From positions 1 through 20,959 of the forward strand of contig DAITMB010000090.1 of the NCBI GenBank assembly GCA_036835375.1: a stretch of DNA of 20,959 nucleotides, in the 5' to 3' direction. Both the position numbers and the translations under genes were made by a program. Source of the stretch: JANQTF01 sp036835375. GTDB taxonomy: Bacteria > Bacteroidota > Bacteroidia > J057. The notes below the pieces were generated by a model. It was not told the origin of the DNA and did not search any database. It saw only the letters and a list, made by a program, of their open reading frames with translations. Positions 17,318 through 20,959 of this stretch are shown in pieces. The stretch's first letter is position 1. Each line of letters opens with the position of its first letter.

Positions 17318-17646
17318 TTTCCGCGAATCAAGAGTTTTTGATACCACACGCGATCCGAGCAGCGGATCATGATGACATACACTCCTTGGGGTAAAAATTC
17401 TGTGGTGATTTTGGGTTTGAGTAGGCCAGCAGGCACATTTTCTCTCATCCAAGCCAAGACGGATTCCCCTTGAGCATTGAAAAATTGGATCTCTGTTTCG
17501 CCTGAAATTGGAATAAACAGGAGCAATGGATCCGTTTGAAGGACTTTCGCTTCCTCGGTAATTGGTATTAGTGTCAAGAGCGATGACGGGCCAGGGTGCG
17601 GAACAGAGAACCAGGACAACAGGGTAAAAAGAACAAATAGTCGCAT
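17314..17646 (-). CDS. Mini secreted protein resembling a stand-alone T9SS type A sorting domain
   Basis: This 110-residue protein has an N-terminal hydrophobic segment (about 2-16) that looks like a signal peptide. From about residue 40 to the end it resembles a type A T9SS sorting domain: IPISGETEIQFFNAQGESVL (45-64), then LPQGVYVIMIRCSDR (85-99) and the ending KLLIRGK, much like the usual LPAGVYxxxL...KKLVIK. Almost no cargo lies between the two, so it is either a free sorting domain, a relic of a larger protein, or a small beta-sandwich with another role. Its TGA overlaps the ATG of the giant PKD protein gene by four bases, so the two are probably one operon with coupled translation. I recognise the fold pattern but not a described family. 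Confidence 0.7.
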   Translation of the reverse strand: MRLFVLFTLLSWFSVPHPGPSSLLTLIPITEEAKVLQTDPLLLFIPISGETEIQFFNAQGESVLAWMRENVPAGLLKPKITTEFLPQGVYVIMIRCSDRVWYQKLLIRGK

Positions 17647-17980
17647 AGCAATGATCTGTGATTTGCCTAAAAGTCGGCGAAAATGATGCTACACTCGGCG
17701 CTCAACAGCCAGAGCTTGTGACCGTGTAAGATTCTTGATGTCTTGTTGTGACCTTATCTGAATTCTCTCGTCGATGGCCTAAATTCCTTTCGCCAGAGGT
17801 CAAACCCTCCTTTTGCTTCCCTTTGATCCACGCCTCGCCGGCCTTTAGCGAATCTCTATTTGAAATGAATTTTCCCAAAAAGAGAAATTTTTACCACCTT
17901 CGTACCTGTCCCTCTCCTTCTAGCGCAGAATCCTGCCCATTGGTACAGCTTTTCCGTATATTGAAACAAAGTTGCCCTTC
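17647..17980. other. Divergent intergenic region between adhesin operon and SPOR-like lipoprotein
   Basis: About 330 bases hold promoters for two divergent transcripts, but no exact TAnnTTTG element was found on either strand. The closest on the plus strand is TATATTG (17957-17963), one base short and without a good -33 partner. The octamer TTGTGACC occurs twice (17716-17723 and 17746-17753), exactly 30 bases apart. No gene is credible here. Confidence 0.5.
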
Positions 17981-19180
17981 ATGAATTCTTCCTTTCGACT
18001 CGATTCCAGCGCGATCTCCAGCCTTTTTTTGGTTCTATCTCTGAGTTTTTTTTCCTGTGAAACCACCCCGAGCTCTGGCACTCAGACAGTGGACAGCCTC
18101 TCCTCTGCTCCGATAGAAGAAGAAGCGCCTTCTCACCTGAGAACGCGCGGAATGGCACCCACCGAGACCAACGAAGGGGACTTCTCATTTGCTCGCAACT
18201 TCCCTACCCTTTCCAAAATTTTGGCTGAAGAAACGGATCTATACGCATTGCTGGACTCTTTTGCCAGACTCGTGTTATTCACAGATCACATTCAGTCCGA
18301 GCAGGACTTGATGACCCTCATTACCCTCCGCGACAAAGACTTGATTCCCAGAGTAGAAGCGGCCATTCAGACGGCAGACCAAAACAACACCCTGTATGAT
18401 GACTACGAATCGCTGGACAATGAACTGCTTGTCCTTGGCATGCAAATGACTTTCGCGGAAGGCACCTTTACTTCCCTCGGCCCCGCTCCTTTTTTGACGG
18501 AAGAGACCGAGCGCTACGCCTCCAAAGCCTATCGCCTCTACGCACAATTCGAAGAAGCTCGCACCATGTCATACAATGGAGAGTATCCTTTTTTGAACAT
18601 GGATCCTTATCAGGCCATGATCGAAACAGGGGAAGAATTGATGGCGCTGGAAAAAAATCCTTATCAAGAACTCATCCGAGAACCCTTTGAAAATGCGTTG
18701 ATCTATTTCCACGACATTCATCACGTGTTCGACCCCACCGCCCGCAGCGAGCCCAGCACCTATGTCAACGGTATTTCGACCGCTACTTATCCCGATGTGA
18801 CCGACAATCGCACCCGCCAGGCATTCGCCAGCCAGACCAGCGGATCTGCGTTATCGAAAGCCCTCCAGCGCATTTTGGACCATCCCAGCTCCATGAGCCT
18901 CAAGCCTGAACATCTTTACCTGATCGTGGTGGAGTGGGAAAATTCCGAGCAACTCGCCAAATCCAGGGTTATTTCGCACTTGCGCGCGGGTGAGGACATT
19001 CCGCATCATCTCATGGTCACGCTTGCTGACGGCAGCAACCGCTATGCAGTAGTGTATCGCTTTTTTGAGGACGATGTGCGTGCCGAAGAGGCGCTCATTA
19101 GCATTCAGAAGGAATTTCCCAAAGCAGAAATGATGATGGTGAGTGTGCGGGGAGACGCGCTCTTTCAAATCGGTGGGTAA
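17981..19180 (+). CDS. Lipoprotein with helical middle region and SPOR-like C-terminal domain
   Basis: This is a 399-residue protein with a lipoprotein signal (hydrophobic 11-24, FFSC with Cys26 as lipidation site), so it should be anchored in the cell envelope. Residues about 75-250 are predicted mainly helical by composition and match no family I recognise. The C-terminal ~75 residues (about 311-386) follow the SPOR pattern: HLYLIVVEW, then an alternating helix and strand, then RYAVVYRFFED and a last helix-strand pair. That could mean binding to denuded peptidoglycan at division sites, but this is inference. The ATG at 17981 is preferred over a TTG three codons upstream. RmlD-like and lipoprotein neighbours give no further functional hint. 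Confidence 0.7.
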   Translation: MNSSFRLDSSAISSLFLVLSLSFFSCETTPSSGTQTVDSLSSAPIEEEAPSHLRTRGMAPTETNEGDFSFARNFPTLSKILAEETDLYALLDSFARLVLFTDHIQSEQDLMTLITLRDKDLIPRVEAAIQTADQNNTLYDDYESLDNELLVLGMQMTFAEGTFTSLGPAPFLTEETERYASKAYRLYAQFEEARTMSYNGEYPFLNMDPYQAMIETGEELMALEKNPYQELIREPFENALIYFHDIHHVFDPTARSEPSTYVNGISTATYPDVTDNRTRQAFASQTSGSALSKALQRILDHPSSMSLKPEHLYLIVVEWENSEQLAKSRVISHLRAGEDIPHHLMVTLADGSNRYAVVYRFFEDDVRAEEALISIQKEFPKAEMMMVSVRGDALFQIGG

Positions 19181-19187
19181 ATTGCCC

Positions 19188-19226
19188 TTGATTGTTGCGA
19201 AAGAATGAGAATCTTCGCAACATCAA
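19188..19226 (+). promoter_or_regulatory. Long hairpin between lipoprotein and RmlD-like genes
   Basis: GTTGCGAA (19194-19201) pairs with TTCGCAAC (19214-19221). TTGAT (19188-19192) pairs with ATCAA (19222-19226), with a single bulged T at 19193. This makes a 13-bp stem around a 12-base loop in a 58-base gap. No T-run follows, so it is not a classical terminator. It ends 12 bases before the next ATG and could affect RNA processing or translation of the RmlD-like gene. Confidence 0.45.
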
Positions 19227-19238
19227 TACCATTCACTC

Positions 19239-20156
19239 ATGCAACGACGGATTCTCCTCACGGGTAGCAACGGGCTCTTGGGCCAAAAACTCGTCTCTCT
19301 GCTCGCCGAACGACCGCAAATCAAGCTCATCGCCTCCTCCAGGGGGATCAATCGGCACGCACTTCGCGGCGGGTATCACTACGAACCGCTGGACCTCCTG
19401 GACCCAAAAGGATGGGCCACCCTGTTTCAAGACATGCAGCCCACAGAACTGATTCACTCCGCTGCCATGACCCTTGTGGACCAGTGCGAGACCGATCGGA
19501 AAACCTGTGACCAATACAATGTAGAAGCCGTGAAAATGCTCGTGGACCTCTGCAAAACCCACGGCACGCGCTTTATTCACATCAGTACCGACTTCATTTT
19601 TGATGGTGCGCAAGGTCCCTATCGCGAAGAGGATCTACCCAATCCTGTAAATTACTACGGAGGTGCCAAGCTTCGCGCAGAACAGCTCATTCAGGAAAGC
19701 GGCCTCTCTTGGGCCATCCTGAGAACGATGCTGCTCTATGGCATCACACCCGCCATGTCCAGAAGTAACATTGTCCTCTGGGCCAAAAAATCCCTCGAAG
19801 AAGGCCAAACCATTCGCGTAGTCAACGATCAGTTTCGTTGCCCTACCCTGGCAGAAGATTTGGCTTCGGGCACGTTAGCAGCGCTGATGAAACAAGCCAA
19901 GGGGATTTACCACATTTCGGGGCCAGAAATGATGTCCATTTCCTCTCTTGTTCGCAAAGTAGCGGCCCATTGGTCACTAGACGAAAACTTGATCGAGGAA
20001 ATCGAGTCCCACACCCTGCAGCAAGCAGCCAAGCGCCCGCCAAAGACCGGATTCATTATCCTCAAAGCCCAAACGGAGTTGGGATATCAGCCCCATAGCC
20101 TCGTGCAAGGCCTCTCTATCGTTGACCGACAAATTCGGGAGGGATGGTCGGAGTGA
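19239..20156 (+). CDS. SDR-family reductase, RmlD-like (dTDP-4-dehydrorhamnose reductase-like)
   Basis: This 305-residue extended short-chain dehydrogenase is probably a cytoplasmic NAD(P)H-dependent sugar-nucleotide reductase. It has the nucleotide-binding TGSNGLLG (8-15), the STDFIFDG segment (116-123) holding the active-site Ser/Thr, and the catalytic YGGAK with Tyr140 and Lys144. The PVNYYGGAKLRAE stretch is characteristic of RmlD. The length matches the family. No other dTDP-rhamnose genes (rmlA, rmlB, rmlC) are in the window, so the exact substrate is unproven; related epimerase/reductase proteins of uncertain role are common in Bacteroidota. It follows the SPOR-like lipoprotein gene by 58 bases and may be cotranscribed. 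Confidence 0.82.
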   Translation: MQRRILLTGSNGLLGQKLVSLLAERPQIKLIASSRGINRHALRGGYHYEPLDLLDPKGWATLFQDMQPTELIHSAAMTLVDQCETDRKTCDQYNVEAVKMLVDLCKTHGTRFIHISTDFIFDGAQGPYREEDLPNPVNYYGGAKLRAEQLIQESGLSWAILRTMLLYGITPAMSRSNIVLWAKKSLEEGQTIRVVNDQFRCPTLAEDLASGTLAALMKQAKGIYHISGPEMMSISSLVRKVAAHWSLDENLIEEIESHTLQQAAKRPPKTGFIILKAQTELGYQPHSLVQGLSIVDRQIREGWSE

Positions 20157-20549
20157 GAAAGGAAAGGTGGGTGCTACCCCTTTTGGCGTGAAGTCATTCG
20201 TCAGAAAACCTCGTCATCAAGTAGGAGGAGCGATCCTTTGTAACCATACGAATCCATCACCCAGAAAGTAAGATCGCTACCTGATACCCGGAAAACTTTC
20301 CTCTTTGTAACCCCCAGTCATTCCAAACAGTGCTACGTAGCAATATTCAACGCCACCAGCCAAGCTCAGGGTGCCTCCTTCCCTGCCTGTCGCTCGGCCA
20401 TGAACTGATTCAGGAAACGAATTGGGCATGAATTGGAAATCATAAATTAACGATGGAATAATGTTAGGTTCATAAAAAATGGACATATTGAGTCAGTGGT
20501 GTTTACCACTTTTTTTATCACTTGTCGTCCCCTCAAAAACCAAACGCAC
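20157..20549. other. Intergenic region before the small Cys-rich lipoprotein
   Basis: About 390 bases without a convincing gene. The phrase CTTTGTAACC occurs near 20236 and a close copy, CTTTGTAACCCC, near 20304. The inverted pair AGCGATC (20229-20235) and GATCGCT (20272-20278) is also present. A terminator-like hairpin lies at 20495-20516. No TAnnTTTG promoter could be placed. The minus-strand frame here lacks protein character. Confidence 0.45.
20495..20516 (+). terminator. Terminator-like hairpin just upstream of the small lipoprotein gene
   Basis: AGTGGT (20495-20500) pairs with ACCACT (20505-20510) around a GTTT loop and is followed at once by a run of T (20511-20516). It sits only 33 bases before the ATG at 20550. 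Either the promoter lies after it, or it acts as a leader attenuator. The short 6-bp stem keeps confidence moderate. Confidence 0.5.
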
Positions 20550-20708
20550 ATGAAAAGGCCAGTTTTTCTCCTGTTTTTCGCCCTGATGGTACTCGGGGCT
20601 GCCACAAGCTCCTGCAAAAGGACCTGCGTCGATGACCAAGATGTTGTCAGCAATTGTTACAACGATGGCGGCGAATGGGATTATGATCGCTGCCGATGCA
20701 CTCGCTAG
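20550..20708 (+). CDS. Very small Cys-rich lipoprotein (possibly truncated by an amber stop)
   Basis: This 52-residue protein has a clear lipoprotein signal, KRPVFLLFFALMVLGAATSSC, with Cys22 as lipidation site. The mature part is only about 30 residues, with Cys26, Cys36, Cys48 and Cys50, and resembles the EGF-like start (CVDDQDVVSNC, CRC) of Bacteroidota lipoproteins. The ATG at 20550 is chosen because it opens the signal peptide; an upstream in-frame GTG or ATG would add residues before it. The reading frame continues 45 codons beyond the TAG at 20706 and ends at a TGA (20844-20846), suggesting a longer ancestor. Function is unknown. Confidence 0.65.
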   Translation: MKRPVFLLFFALMVLGAATSSCKRTCVDDQDVVSNCYNDGGEWDYDRCRCTR

Positions 20709-20846
20709 GCTGTTCCTCTACCAATCATTAAACAGCACCGCGGCGAATACTTCGGAGCTCTTTTGGGAGGCTACTGTGAGACTGTTCACGATAGCACAAA
20801 CAGTTCCTGCGAATCAGGCAGCGTAAAATTCCTTTATCCCGCCTGA
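20709..20846 (+). other. In-frame continuation of the small lipoprotein after an amber stop
   Basis: After TAG (20706-20708) the same frame stays open for 45 codons to a TGA. It encodes HRGEYFGALLGGYCETVHDS and then two more short stretches containing one Cys. A GEYxG...GxCE pattern following a Cys-rich start is common in longer Bacteroidota lipoproteins. The palindrome at 20861 follows 14 bases after this later stop. It is probably the remnant of the gene's 3' part; translation by read-through is possible but unsupported. Confidence 0.4.
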
Positions 20847-20860
20847 AGGCAAATACCATG

Positions 20861-20892
20861 AACCTCGCAGGTTTTCTTCAACCTGCGAGGTT
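20861..20892. repeat. Perfect 13-bp palindromic element (AACCTCGCAGGTT family)
   Basis: AACCTCGCAGGTT (20861-20873) is perfectly complementary to AACCTGCGAGGTT (20880-20892) around a 6-base loop. Fifteen bases of it recur in inverted orientation at 523-537 next to the CRISPR array. It directly follows the small lipoprotein region and may act as a terminator, although no T-run follows. A dispersed palindromic repeat is the best description. Confidence 0.75.
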
Positions 20893-20959
20893 GAACCATG
20901 ATCTGGCCCCACTAGCCATCTGACCCACACGCCCCCGAAGGATACAGCGTCTTCATAAG

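Noticed and set aside
20277..20486. Minus-strand 69-residue frame before the small lipoprotein
   Set aside because: No signal peptide, domain or coherent composition; looks like noncoding sequence.

Overview
The window looks like a chromosomal segment of a member of the Bacteroidota, probably an environmental gliding or type IX secretion lineage. This rests on a type IX secretion system (T9SS) sorting domain on the secreted amylase, a gliding-type C-terminal domain on a giant PKD-repeat protein, several Cys-anchored lipoproteins, a Bacteroidota-style promoter (TAnnTTTG) before the kinase gene, and the shape of the sugar-kinase and GH13 families. Genus or species cannot be told from what is visible.

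Layout from left to right. Positions 26-509 are the end of a CRISPR array: seven identical 37-base repeats with six spacers of 35-39 bases, and no cas gene in the window. Next, on the minus strand, comes a tight three-gene heme ABC importer operon, hmuT-hmuU-hmuV (3308 down to 600). The genes overlap by 8 and 4 bases, and a candidate metal-responsive operator lies just upstream of hmuT. Diverging to the right is an alpha-glucan cassette on the plus strand: a BadF-type sugar kinase (3748-4602), a cytoplasmic GH31 alpha-glucosidase (4789-7203), a secreted GH13 amylase-like enzyme with a T9SS tail (7609-10416, followed by a strong terminator) and a phosphohexomutase (10732-12471, also followed by a strong terminator). 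Read together these suggest starch or glycogen cleavage at the surface, hydrolysis to glucose in the cell, phosphorylation, and interconversion of hexose phosphates. The glucose specificity of the kinase is an inference from context.

On the minus strand, a 1566-residue PKD-repeat surface protein with a gliding-type (type B-like) sorting domain is encoded at 12617-17317. Its start codon overlaps (ATGA) the stop of a 110-residue protein at 17314-17646 that is little more than a signal peptide plus what looks like a type A T9SS sorting domain. This coupled pair is the most unusual arrangement in the window. The last part, on the plus strand, carries a lipoprotein with a SPOR-like C-terminus (17981-19180), an RmlD-like SDR reductase (19239-20156) and a very small Cys-rich lipoprotein (20550-20708). 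The reading frame of that last gene continues past an amber stop to 20846.

A palindromic element built on AACCTCGCAGGTT occurs at both ends of the window (next to the last CRISPR repeat and after the small lipoprotein), which points to a dispersed repeat or terminator family in this genome. No rRNA, tRNA, transposase or phage gene was seen.
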